Source: Patagioenas fasciata
Lineage: Eukaryota; Chordata; Aves; Columbiformes; Columbidae
Reading direction: 5' to 3'
Length of the DNA: 64,000 nt
NCBI RefSeq assembly: GCF_037038585.1
Contig: NC_092560.1
Span: 57,014,049-57,078,048, forward strand
Part shown: one piece after another, positions 25,701-37,638 of the stretch
Layout of the letters: each line of letters begins with the position of its first letter
Position numbering within the stretch: position 1 is the stretch's first letter
Translations under genes and position numbers: made by a program
Notes under the pieces: generated by a model
Seen by the model: only the letters and a program-made list of their open reading frames with translations
Databases searched by the model: none
What the model was told of the DNA's origin: nothing

Positions 25701-28360
25701 ATAGGAAAGATCCCTACTCTTATATTTTAGGAATCCCTACTATTGTATTTCAGGAAAGTGATTAGTGGAAGGAAACTGGAAGTCACATACAGAAGGGGGA
25801 TTAGGCAATTGCCAGACTGAAATTTTCATCCCAGGGCCAGGTGCTTATGTCACTTAATACCATGATATGGAAAGCACCCATATCATAAAAGTGGATACTA
25901 GCCAGCCTATTGACCAAAAGCATAGGAATCGTGAAATGAAAGGCTGGTCTGAAATCCCTGGGTTAAGTGACCTCCTGTAGGCTTGAAATGGCCACCAAGT
26001 ACTTCCATCTTGGTAGATGGTCCCTATGCCCTGCGAGGTAAAAGGAGGTTGTTTTACCAGTTTGTCAGTAATGTTAGTGCAGATGTTTTTGTCCTGCACA
26101 GATGCAAAGTGAAATTTGTTGCATGTTGACTTTAGTTATGCAGTAAAACCTTAGTGTATTTCTGCTTTTGCAGGTGGCATGTGGACAGCTATGTGCCCTC
26201 ATGCAGAGAAAACATCAGAAAACTCATCTTCTATTGTTAATTACTGAAGAGCAAAGCCATCATTTGTAATGAGCTTTATTTTCTGCACAATTTCTGATGT
26301 TGTTCCTTGGCAGAAATAAAAGGGATTACCCAAAGGCAAGTTCCACCTGAGACACCCACCAGATGCTGCCTGAGCTGATGGCTGCCTCGCTGCTGCAGGG
26401 CAAGGCTGGCTGGGCAGCGTGTGCAACAGCACAAGCTGCACACATTGTGTTCCTTACTTGCAAAAGATCTGGTGGTGTTGGGGTCAGAGGCTAAGCTTCT
26501 TTCTGCTTTGTTAAGTTTTTAAAGATAACAGTGAAAATGAAGACATGCTGTGGCCATCTTTGCTCTCAGGGTACATCTTCTTGGAAGAAATGCAGGGCAG
26601 GGTTTTAAAAAAATGGCTGCCTGATGTTATATTCCTAAAACCATATTTAAGCTTTAAAATGTTATGAGGCTGGCGAGAGGCAGACATCCTGTGTGGCATC
26701 CCCAGATGTTATACAGCTATTCATAACCTTATTTTCTAACCACAGGCATTGGTTTGAGAAACATGCATACGCACTTCCTGAGGCCTCAGAAACCAATCAC
26801 GGGCCGCAGAGAAAGGCTGCTGTGCTGTGAGCCTGTGATGTCTGTGCCTGGCTGACTTGTATCAGTCATCCTGCACTGCAGGATGATAATTTGTCCACTG
26901 AAGGTCATCTTCGTTTGTGCTTGGCTCTGAGGAAAAGGCAGTATCTCCTCAGGAGAGCATGTTTCTGCTCAGAGGGGCCCCAGATACCCTTCCCTGGGGC
27001 AGCTGTTAGGAAGTGAGGAGTGTAATACTAGAGTTTCTAGCTCTCCAATAAGATGGGTTTTTTTTATTTTCCTAACAACAGGGAGTTTGGGTGGGCTTTG
27101 GCCCTTCCAGATTTTTTTTTTTTTTTTCTCTACATTTGGAATAGTCTCTGGTCTCCTTTTCCATCTCATTGTGGGGGGTTGCAAAGCTGCCTGAGCTCAG
27201 TCTTGGGCTTGGACACTCATTTGGCTGGGGTGTCTCCTCATCCTGCCACTCCTCCAGCACATCCAGATTCTCGAGCCCCAGCAGAGCATTGGGACCAGAC
27301 CTTAGGCTGACCCTCTGGCTAGCACATCATGGAGGACAGGCCCTCACACTAGCTTCCTGTCACCTGTGCCTGCCACTGATGGCCTGAGTTGACCGTGGCT
27401 TAAAGCACATCTTTTCCTGATGTCAACCAGTTAAGCTGTAAATCTTCTGGCTTTCAGTTTAATGCTTCAGACTCTTGCCTGGGTGCAAACAGACATACAG
27501 ATATAGCAGGCAATTCACAAGATTTTTGAAGACACCTTTGTTTTTCACTTCACAGCTCACGAGTTGCACAGATCTTTAGAAAAAACAACTAGCTCTCTTT
27601 GCTCTTAACAACCCCAGTTTTCCCATTAACTTGCAGAGTCCCTTCGGTCAGTTGTAACCCCACAGTTTGTCATTCTTAATTTTGGTGGATCACATTGCTA
27701 AGTCATCCACCCTCACCTCACTGGTACATTCTGCCTGTATACCCTTTCTTACTCAAAGTGCCATTTTATATTTCCACTTTCCAGCATATTTTCTGATGTC
27801 TTTTCCTTTGGCAGTTAGGAACTTTCTGTATCCAGCCTTCTGACTGGAAACAAAATAAAAATGGGTTGTCTTGAACAAGGAACACCTGTTGTTGAGACAG
27901 TTTTTATCCTAGTAGATCACTGTTCTTATCTAACCATCTGTGATTTTCTCTAGTCTAGTTCTGTATGTTAAAAGTCCCAACATGTTCAGAATTACAGTAA
28001 TACAAAAATACCTGCATTCCAAGGTACTCATGACAAGTTGTCTGTTCCTTTGCTGTTATCATCCTCCTCTTACTCATCGTTGTCTGTCTGCTGCTCACCC
28101 AAGTAGGCATAGCAAGTACATCAGGGCCAATCTCAACAGAACAATGGAATGAGGAAGGTGTATGGAGAAGACACTATGTTTGCTGGTAGCTAAGAGAAGC
28201 AAGGGAGTTTCATTCTCGTAGGTGATTCAGTGGCAAGAGCCAGTTCCAGAAAGAGAAGCTGTATGAGTGTGGGCTTTGAGCTGCACAGATAGACCCCCTC
28301 AGCAGAAACTTGCTTAGAGATGTGGGATCCCAAACAATAAGCTAGGAAGCACTTGGTGTT
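22741..28360. other. Intergenic, no gene recognised
   Basis: Sequence to the right of the CpG island. I see no conserved exon that would extend a transcript from the island. It holds an A/C tract at 23259-23305, a T-run near 27.11 kb and a near-perfect inverted repeat at 26866-26886. Confidence 0.65.
23259..23305. repeat. A/C-only tract (ACCAA)n/(AAC)n
   Basis: About 47 nt composed only of A and C on the plus strand, with CAAACC units then ACAACA units. Intergenic. Confidence 0.92.
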
Positions 28361-28513
28361 GAGTGAGAAGGAGTCTCATTCTCTGGAGACGTTCAAGGCC
28401 CATCTGGGCACATTCCTGTGCAATCTACTCTAGGTGTACTTGCTTTAGCAAGTGGGTTGGACTAGATGATCTCCAGAGGTCCCTTCCAACCCTAACCACT
28501 CTGTGATTCTGTG
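28361..28513 (+). mobile_element. CR1 LINE 3' end, plus orientation
   Basis: Short 5'-truncated CR1 copy. Visible hallmarks are TCTCTGGAGACGTTCAAGGC, then GGTTGGACTAGATGATCTCC, AGAGGTCCCTTCCAACCCTA and the terminal octamer ATTCTGTG at 28506-28513. The 5' boundary is approximate. It lies in intergenic DNA beyond the RAB3C 3' end. Confidence 0.92.
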
Positions 28514-29292
28514 AGAACTAAGCATTTATTGGGCAATGATTAGTCTGCAGACTAATACACTAAATACACTAGAAAAACGGGGAGGCTTGACTGAAACACA
28601 GTGGAACAATGAGAAGGAACACATGCTACAGGAGTTTCCAGGTGGTCTCCTGTGAGCAGGAGCTGGGGGGGACACAGTGTGACCTGTTCAACAGACTGGT
28701 TGAACATTAGGGCTTATGTGGAGGGAAGATAAATTCAGGAGTCACAGTATGGTTTCAACTAGCACAAGGGGGTGTGTGTGTCTAGAAAAAAGCAATACCT
28801 GGAGGACAGTGATCTGTCACAATTTGTGTGAAATACCACCCACCACAACTGAGATGGCTCATTCAGGCTAAGTTACATGAATAACCAATAGCAGCAGCCA
28901 AAAGTCACAGATACTTTTAAACAATTTGTACAGTGAAAAGTGAAAAGAAAAATCTTTGCCACATTTTAAAGGACCAGTGTATAGGCTGAGACAACAGTGT
29001 GATTTTGATAGGTAAATGTCTCATCTTTCTCGTGCAAACTTCTAGAGCAAAGTCTCCCGTGAATTCTGTGGGCCTCATGCAGAACTATGACTCACCAGTG
29101 CTACTGAGAGGACATTAATGAAAGGAATTATTGCAGATGTGGTATTGTTATCCCTTATTTTGTCAAAACTGAAGTAAATGTTTCCCAGTTTTAGTAAGTG
29201 GAGGAAATAAACAGGAGGGGAGTAAGACCATATCACCACAATGGAGATATTAATGAATATAGTCTCTTGAATATTTATTGTAATTGCCAAAG

Positions 29293-29346
29293 GAAAAAAA
29301 AAAAACCAAACAAAAAACAAACCAAACCTTCCAACAAAAAAATAAA
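29293..29346. repeat. A-rich A/C tract
   Basis: A12 followed by CCAAAC/AAAAAC units and then an AATAAA. Nearly A/C-only, with one TTCC interruption. Near the outer edge of the possible RAB3C 3' flank. Confidence 0.9.
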
Positions 29347-32300
29347 CAATCAAATCCACTTGGTATACAGAAGTCACATACAAACAGAATTTCCAATGGA
29401 ATACACATGGTCTCTATGTCCACATAGAATTAAAACTCTGCACATGGATAAAACTTGTACTTCACGTTCAGACAAAAGCTCCCATGGATGTCTGCAGAAG
29501 ATTCACAAAATTTGTCACCCAGCAATATCTTAAACTAGCATATTTTTTAGAACCACATTAACTATATTGCAGTAAGAGTTGGGGGAGGAGGAACAGATTG
29601 GGTCTCACCCCCTCACAAATTTATCCTAAGCAAGTACTTCAACTTTTTTTCAAGAACAATTCAACAAGCAAGTTGGCTTGAGGGAGCCAGAACAGCTACA
29701 CATTTTCAAGCTAAGCATTTATCTTCGAGTATGTAATCACAGGTCTAGGAGAAATAATACAAGCACTAGGTAAAATTATCTGCCAGTCCTTGAACAGTCA
29801 GGTCACTTCACAATAAAAAGTTTAGATAAATATCCTCAGTCCTGTAGCAGTCTGTATATCTGTAGTTAAGTGGCACCTCATATTATGACTGTTACTTTGC
29901 TGCTCAGCTACAAATGTATGAACAATTTCCTTCTTTTATTAAGCATTCCCAAATTTCTCTCCATATACATTTTCATTTTACTCTGGTCTGTATAATTTTG
30001 TAGGAGTTTTCATGGCAGAAGGTGTAAAAACAGAGAATTTTAAGGGCTGCTCAGGTGATTGCAAGTACCATCTTGTGCTATTTAATCCAATCTGTCTACT
30101 TTGCTTTCTTGGAGAAACTATTTGATAGCAAAGGAAAGGAAACCCATGCTATTGGTTTCCAGTAGGCCTTAGAGTTCGGTTCTTCTCCTAATCAGGCTAA
30201 TACAAAAAAACCCCTCCAAACCTAAATCAGCCTCATACATTGTCACAAAAATGCATCAGAGCAACAAGAAAACTACTTATGTACCTTTTAATGTGATACT
30301 AATGAAAATAATTTGTTATGAAAATTGTTTGGCACAACCAGTTACACCCCTTGGCCCAGATGCAGTGGCCTGTCTCTATTTAGCAAATTCCCAAGGTGGA
30401 TGACGAGTTCCTTTGAAACCAGACATGTAGCAAGAATTTTCAGAATGAGCTTCACCTCTGCAGAGTCTGTGAGCACATCTGGGAACCCATGGCAGATCAG
30501 TGATCCAGGGTTTAAGGTCCCAAATGTGCCCAAGGGTTTTGCTGAATAGTGATAGCCTTGCTTGTGAGCTTAGAGAATTATTAGAAGTATACAAGGATAA
30601 TAGGAAATGAAAAAGAAATGATTGGATGTCTCTTTTCAATTTCATGGTTAGATTCTGGGCTTTGTTCCCATTTATACCTCAGCTTTACTGTTATCAGTGG
30701 AGCTGTTCAATGTTGAAGACCGTGTAACAGCTGAGTGAAAAGTTTGGGTCAATATATTTAAGGGTGTATCTTCCATCTTTAGGATTTAGAAAAGTTAAGA
30801 AACTTAATTGACAGAAATATCTAATTAAGGTCACAATCTACTTTGCTGGACCATTTTGACTGTGATCTTCAAGCTGTTCCCAAAAATGTTAACTCTGGGC
30901 ACCAAGTGAAGTTTGCCAACTCATCTGCAAGAGTATTGGGCACTCCTATTTAATATTTTAGGTAAATATTATGGGTTCACTATTTCTGATCAAAGAAAAC
31001 ATGCCCATGCTGTATTATGAAATACAGGCAGACAGAGCATGTAGCTGATTCTTTAAGCATAAATAACTCACCGTAACTGCTGAGCTCTAGGAGGTTCTTT
31101 TAATGCTTCTAGAGAACATGCTTTAAAAATATAGACAGGTAATTTAGAAATGGTTACAAGCATCTTCTGACTGAAAGCACTGTCATCCCACTAGCATTGG
31201 TGTAACATGGTCATTTTCAAAAAGGACACTCACAACTCTAAAAGTAAAATTGACATGCACTTGCAGTAAACAAACAAATATCTTTTACCATTGTCTCATA
31301 TATGAAAAATAGTTTAAATGACTTAATAATAGAGGAGTATTACACTACGCTGGTAAAGTGTATACTATATAAATTTTACTACAAGACACATACATCTACT
31401 GGAAATCTTAAGCCACACAGGCATCATCAACAGCTTATCACACATACATGACACTTCTCCCTTTCACACAAGTTTATATACACTGAGTAAGTAATTAAAT
31501 ATTGCACTTATTGGCCCATGATCCCTCAGTTTTGAGGTATTCAAAAATAGAAAACTTATCTATTTTTATCACATATTTTCATGCAACATTTAAGACATTT
31601 CAATTCCACAAACACTAGTATATAGGTTACATATTCTGACAGTCCAACTGCACCACAACACATCTGACATTACTGACAAAATATTAAACAGGAGTTACAG
31701 CACAAACATTTCATTTAACACTAGTTGCAGGTACATGTCAGAATTACTCGAGGAAATTTATCGCCAGAAGTAGTAAGCAATCCCCAGCTTTCATTTTTGC
31801 GTGTTATGCATGATACTGAAGTTATTGGAAGGTTAGGACTTTTGCTTCCCCCAAATCAAATACCAGGTACCTTATTCTACAACTGACAAGCCATCTACAT
31901 CTGCTGAACCATGGATAATAAACCCATGGTCTGCAAATGTAATCCAGCTAATTTCTGGTTCTAATGAGAGTTTATGGATAAATTCCACTGTGGCATTTGG
32001 GGAAGGCTGCACTGAACATGAACAAGTAACTGGATGAGTGGGTACTGGATTAGTGTCAAAAGATGTACTGCTGTGTATATGTGTATACTACACAAGTGTA
32101 GTTCAATTTTCTGCTTTAATGAACATCCACAGATAAACAAAGCTTAAAAAAAAAGTGAAGTGAAAGAAAAGCTTATATTTCAAAGGTAAACTACATTTAC
32201 CTCTTTATAAAGAAAACTAGTAGAAATCATTCTAAGAATTCAGACAAATTGCCTCTTTAAATGAGAGTTGACAAATTATGAACCTTGGAGACTCTGTAGT

Positions 32301-34399
32301 CAGAATGTACCGAAGAGACTATGTGTATGGATTAAATGGTGTAAATCAACACAACTCGATCCCCTCTTGGCTTAAGTGTAGCCATGTTGCTTTACACCCC
32401 CTGAGGGTTTATCTATGAAAATTTACATACTTATGGTCTCACATTGCTAAATCTGTCACCCTAAAGAAGAACTAGGCTCATGCACAGTGTGTCTACCCAT
32501 ATGAAACAGGCCAAGGAGGAACCTGTGCATCAGCAGAACAATAATTTAGTTGATGCCCTTAAAAACACAAGTAATAAAACTTGCCTCTCACAACTAAATA
32601 TAGAAAAGAGTAGTTGGGGCAGGGGGGAATTTGGGAAGGGAGCTTATTTTGGAATACAAATGCAGCATCATTCGTCTCTACTGAAGAAACAAAGGCATTG
32701 TCCTCAGATGTAGAATTTGTACTGCCATTTTTTTCCTTAAAATGTCAATTAAACTCAAAGTATTCTCAAAATTAGGATCAAACTCCAGCAGATTTTGTGC
32801 ACCTTGAAACAGAACTTCATTCCTAAAATAAAGAAGGTGCAGGTGGTACAGCTGAATATACAGAGCTGAGCAGACTGGGAAGAAAACTTAATCTTTCAGA
32901 CTGGTGCTCTGGAAAGGCCACATAGATGTAGTTGCTCAGGTAGTTTCTCTAAGCATTACATTAAGTATAAGCACAAAGGAACAAACAGTTCCAGGTAACA
33001 GTCACATACACAGCTGTTCAGAGAGAAAGAGTATTTTTTGACAGAAAATCAGGCTAACAAACAAAGAGGTCTAAGTAAACAAAACACCACCACCACCAAA
33101 AAGATACGGTATTAAGTTAGTTATGCTATAAGGGTGAGAATGCATGTGAACATGAACTCTTAGCAGAATCAAAAACATGCATCTGAAGGTTCAGCTCAAC
33201 AGGCCTTGCTAGCCGCTTGGCAGGTTGGTGCCAGGAGGCACCACAGGAACCAGCCACATCCTATGGTCTGTGTGCTCCCAAGGCATTTTCTGAGCACTAG
33301 TTTGGTCATGCAGCAAACAAGACACTGTCAGAGCATGATAAGGCTGGTGAATTACCCATGCCTTTTAGCCTGCTGCTAAAAGCTTTAATCCAGATGCTCG
33401 GAAATAAGTTGTGTGGTATTTGTTCAGCTGGCACTATGGAGCTCAGGACCCTCTGCCCAAAAACACCTAATCTCTCAGAAATTCAGCACACTCTATGTTT
33501 CAACTGTTGTATCTCGGTAAGAGACTGAAATCTCAGCTGAAGGGGGTATCTGTGGCTGGACCCATAAGGCCCATGGCATTCAGTTCTATTTCTGTGCTGA
33601 GAGAGGACAACCAATTACTGCAAAGTGTGTGAGCACTTTTTCACCAAGAATTTGTCATGAAGCTGAAAATAGTTTGGGATCTCTTTTCTCAGATTTCAAT
33701 TTAATGACCCACCCCTCTTCCATCACTAAAATAGAACTCTTTATAGCCTGGTACTTTCTCTTGATGGAACTATGCTAGACCAGTGGATAGATAAGGGATC
33801 TAACCAAATCCTGCTTATCTCTTCCAACAACTCATTATCAGTTACTGTTCAATATGTATGAAGAACAAGCCATGGATTTTTTAAATATTGGCCCTTGTTC
33901 GATTGAGATGGGATTTCCAAAAGTTCGGCCTAACTCTACCTGCAGTTAAGAAAATTGCATTTCTATTGCATAACTCAATAGGAGTTGAACTAGGTTGAAG
34001 GAGCCAACTAGATTGACACAGGCTGCTTTTGGATATCCTACCCCATGAACAAGCCAAGGCATAATTTTAAATTGAATGGAAATCCCAGTCCTGATAGTTT
34101 GCCCAGAATTCAAACTAAATTTTTAGAATGTTTGGGGAAAGGTTACTAAGTTACAACCCTAAAGACTTACTGTCTGCCAGGTTTCTCTACAACAGCCAGC
34201 TTCCAGCTGAGAGAATTTCTGAGAACATGATGCTCCTGATCTAAATCTGAACACATTTTATAGCAGAAAACTCAATATTTCTGTAAAACACATGGCTGCA
34301 AAAAAAAACCTGTGATGGCAAATCAAAGGCTACTTTTCAAACAGTAGGTAACCCTGATTGTTAAGAAAAGGTCTACTTGAACTTCAAAACAGTTTTAGT

Positions 34400-34545
34400 T
34401 TCAGAGCAAGGAATGATAGGATAAATTTGGTTCAATGGGATATCATCCGGTCATCCATCCCAACCTCCTGTTCAGAACAGTGTCAACAGACAGGTCCAAG
34501 CAGTCTGCCCAGGGCTTTAGCCAGTCTGGTCTCGAAAACCTCCTA
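34400..34545 (-). mobile_element. Diverged CR1 fragment, minus orientation
   Basis: The plus strand reads like the reverse complement of a CR1 3' region: ATCATCCGGTCATCCATCCC, AACCTCCTGTTCAGAACAG, then CAGTCTGCCCAGGGCTTTAG and CCAGTCTGGTCTCGAAAACC. It is strongly diverged and lacks a clear terminal octamer. It sits within the stretch that could be RAB3C 3' UTR or its flank. Confidence 0.7.
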
Positions 34546-35708
34546 GGGTTTCATGTGAACACTTTAAAAATTCATCTGACTAATTTGGAACTCTATGACA
34601 ATGGTTGAATGTCAATACAGAGGTACTAGGAGTTTTAAAATCTTGACTGGTTCTGCTGCTATACATCAGGTGAGCCTTTTCCTTACAACACATGGCTGGC
34701 AGGCTAATGAATGTTACTGTGGCAGCTGCTTCCGCCATCCTCCTCATCCCACGCAGAAGGTGAGACGTGTTTTATGCCTGGGAGGCTAGTTGCCTCAGAA
34801 ATGCGAAAGGCAGATTCTTCCTCTTTGATTTTGCTGTTACTCTTCTGCCCAGGCTCTTGATGCAAAATGAAGAGCAATTAATTCATCCTATTTAAGTAAA
34901 GAACTGTTTATCTGTCACTCCATTTATTTAAAAATATATATGCTAATAATGTATTACCACCACTGATTAGGGTCTGTGTGGTCATAAAGAGCCAGGGAGG
35001 CTCTGGAATACGTTGCAATGGAATTACAAGCAAGGTAAGGCTGTAGCAAGGGGCATTTTGGGGTCTTTTTCCCTTGTTATAAAGTGGACAGGAGATGACT
35101 GTGTTGCAGCTAGCATCCTAGAGCATAGATGAAAGAATGTTTGCACGTGTAGCCATGCTACATGATCCAGGATATGCTCAAGCTTATGTAAGATGTGACT
35201 ATGTCCTCCTCTCTTCTTGCCCTGCCTGTGATGACTGAGACTAATAATACAATCTAAACATTTTCTAAACGACCGAGGGCTGAAGCGGAGTGCTGTCTCA
35301 AGGCTTCCCTGCTCCTTTTTCTCCAGCAGCATTGCACATGGCAAGAAAAGGATGGAAAACTGCCCACCATCTCACAGAAAGCTTCCTTAGCTTCTTATAA
35401 CTTCTTTTTCCAAAGCAGCTGGTACATAGTGAGTGAAGAGGTTCTCAATGAATGTCTTTCAGTGCAATTACCAACATGTTGCCTTAGAAAGGGGAGAGAA
35501 AAGCATACCTGGAGGGAGGCAGGGTTATGGTTGGGATAGCACATGCGTCTTCTGCCTGGCTGCTCATCAGCCCCAAAGAGGACAGTGCTTGCTTTTCATG
35601 GAAATAAACAAGTGAAGTTCAGTTTCCATGTCTCTAGGAAAACAAGTGCTGAAGTAAACTAGCTAACAGGACACACATGGTTTAAAACCCCAGACTGAAG
35701 AAAGAACA

Positions 35709-35714
35709 TTTATT
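35709..35714 (-). promoter_or_regulatory. Candidate poly(A) signal for RAB3C
   Basis: AATAAA on the minus strand about 1.74 kb after the RAB3C stop. It is followed by a G/T-rich element containing GTGTGT about 20-40 nt further on. It is one of several AATAAA hexamers downstream of the stop. The nearest is at 36326-36331, about 1.1 kb after the stop, but its downstream element is weaker. Confidence 0.3.
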
Positions 35715-35833
35715 CATTTTAGTTAGGCAGCTGATGTAGCACCCTGATGGCACATCCATTTTACACGTGTCTATATGCCTTGTTTGGAAGTAATTTTTAC
35801 TGTGTTGAAGTGTATGGAGTTTAATTAATCAGT

Positions 35834-35860
35834 GAAAAAAAAAAAAAAGAAAATAAAAAG
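35834..35860. repeat. A-rich run
   Basis: A run of about 14 A's followed by GAAAATAAAAAG. On the minus strand this is a T-run inside the possible RAB3C 3' UTR. Confidence 0.85.
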
Positions 35861-35984
35861 TGATCATTTTCTCCTAGTGCTTTTCAGGAGTTACATAAGT
35901 TACCTTCAGAAAAAGTAATGTGTGTAGAGGGATTTCTTTGCAGTTGTAAGCAGTTTGAAGTACCTTGTGTTACTTCTTTTTTTT

Positions 35985-36333
35985 TAATTTGTCTTTTGAT
36001 TTTTCCCATTGCAGACAGTTAAAGAAACATCAGCCTTGTCCTAAATTCTCTCTAATTGGAACAATAAAACAGTTAATGCTTTTTCAATTGTGCCATTTAG
36101 TTAAAAAACTTCACTGTGACGCAAGGGAAACAGTTGTACAAAGTACTCCAGGGCACAGATGTAAGAAACTGCCACCAGTTACTAGAGGAGTACTTTTAAA
36201 TACTGTGAAATATGACTATTTTGAACATTTTATTAAAGAGGAATTTGTGTACATTATTCTGCTATATTCAAAGCCTTTTGCTGATCTTATGAATGTATTG
36301 AACCTAACTCCAGAAATGTTAACAATTTATTAA
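35985..36333 (+). other. Unexplained plus-strand open frame behind a splice-acceptor-like sequence
   Basis: A long T-rich tract (from about 35970) ends ATTTTTCCCATTGCAG at about 36015, a textbook acceptor. The frame that follows stays open for about 105 codons to a TAA at 36331-36333 (whole frame 35965-36333). It reads QLKKHQPCPKFSLIGTIKQL at its start and contains HCDARETVVQ, LPPVTRGVLL and LLYSKPFADL. I recognise no family. It lies opposite the probable RAB3C 3' UTR. It could be an exon of an antisense transcript, a decayed gene or chance in AT-rich DNA, and I cannot tell which. Confidence 0.2.
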
Positions 36334-37450
36334 AGTTCTTAAAAATCTTATGAAATTCTGATAGTCTTGTCAAAATAGAGAGCCTCATCAAAGTAAAAAT
36401 GAGATCCAACACCAGCTGACACCAGCAGCACTTCTGCAATAGGTCTGAGTAAAATACAGGTGTTTGTAGCCAGCGTAGTGATGGTTGTCTCAGTGACTGA
36501 ATGGGAGATGAAATTCCTGAAAACTTAAAGATGCATGTTTGACAGCAACAAGACAAGACAGTTCTTGGCTATGAACAACCAAATGTAACGGATTTGGCTC
36601 TGTCAGGTATAATATAGAACTGTGTGTTTAATATCTCATGCAGGTAGAAATGAAAAGAGCTAGTCAGCCCTCTGCTACTGGGGTAGGTACTACTGGGATC
36701 TCTGTAATGATGGAATGAGAAATTAAGAAAGGTATTAGATAGGCATGCAGCTTGTATGGAAATGTAAACATACTAGCTATCCAAACAGGATGAAGTACCT
36801 AATATCTCTGAGGGTCTGCATTGAACACCTACATCCAGTTGGAAACTTACAGGAAAGTTTGGTGGCTCTGGGTCTAGTAGCTAACTTCTTTCCAACTTCT
36901 GTAATTTCTAGCCAGCTGTGATGTATAACGTGATGCGTATAGATTTGCCAAGGCAACATGCTCAGAAAATGTCCCTTATTCAAACGATCTGGGCAGAATA
37001 AGTGGTTGGCTCACTAGAGGAATACGTCTACATTGATCTTCAGTCAGGAGAAAATACAAGTAGAATCAGTAAGCTTATTCTAAAACACCTTGGCCACTAC
37101 CCTAAGGATTCAACTATATAATTTGAAACTGATGAAGCAAGAGCCAATTCCAGGCAAAAGCGGTCTGAGGACATGGCACCAGCTGAAATAATTATAATGC
37201 AAAACAGTAAAAAGAGAATAGAAACTAACAGCTATCCTGCATGCAAAAGCCAGATGCTAAAAAATGCATCGTCCTTTCAAACTAATAACCTCTCCATCTC
37301 CATATGCATACTCGACCAGCTGCTGATGTAAAATAAAAGACTTTGCTCCCAAATAAATTAATAAGACAGTATAAATAAAGGCATATAGACCATTCATAAA
37401 TACTCTGTTGGCAACCAAACACACTGGAGCTGCCTTTGCTGATAGCGGGA

Positions 37451-37638
37451 CTAACAGCCGCAGTTGGGCTGCTGTGGAGGAGGGGTGTCCTTTAGCCGAG
37501 TGTTCTGCTTGCTGGCAGCAATGGCGGGATCCGTCTCCAGACTTTCCGACATTTTGTCACAGATGATATCCACGAGTCGCTCAAACGTCTGCTTGACATT
37601 AATGTTGTCCTTGGCACTTGTTTCAAAAAATTCAAATC
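37451..37638 (-). CDS. RAB3C: RAB3C terminal coding exon (G5 motif, hypervariable tail, prenylation motif)
   Basis: Last coding exon of a Rab3-family small GTPase, which cycles on synaptic and secretory vesicles to control regulated exocytosis. Read on the minus strand it completes a split glycine codon and then encodes 61 residues and a TAG stop. Seen directly: [20 protein letters not shown], containing the G5 guanine-binding motif ETSAK, then an acidic and basic hypervariable tail with a proline run, ending in Cys-Gly-Cys, the CXC signal for double geranylgeranylation. The acceptor is a pyrimidine-rich run ending TTCTTAG directly before GATTTGAA. The tail (SLETDP, KQNTRLK, PPP, NCGC) fits RAB3C rather than RAB3A, RAB3B or RAB3D as I remember them. 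The open frame continues a further 52 bases into the intron (to 37690), but exon 48476-48600 joins in phase at 37638, so that extension is not coding. The paralogue call rests on recalled family sequence. Confidence 0.94.

Larger units (their letters stand above)
29274..37450 (-). other. RAB3C: RAB3C 3' UTR and downstream flank, 3' end not determined
   Basis: AT-rich sequence immediately downstream of the RAB3C stop codon on the transcribed (minus) strand, with very little interspersed repeat (one old CR1 fragment near 34.4 kb). Canonical minus-strand AATAAA hexamers occur at 36326-36331, 36228-36233 and 35709-35714, and much further out at 29935-29940 and 29274-29279. The 35709 site is followed 20-40 nt downstream by a G/T-rich stretch (about 35668-35692), as expected of a functional cleavage site. 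The real 3' end cannot be chosen from sequence alone, so the interval is an outer bound and not a measured UTR. Confidence 0.4.

Noticed and set aside
1-29000. Search for PDE4D 3' exons, expected from amniote synteny
   Set aside because: No PDE4-like coding segment seen on either strand, so the neighbour is presumed outside the window.
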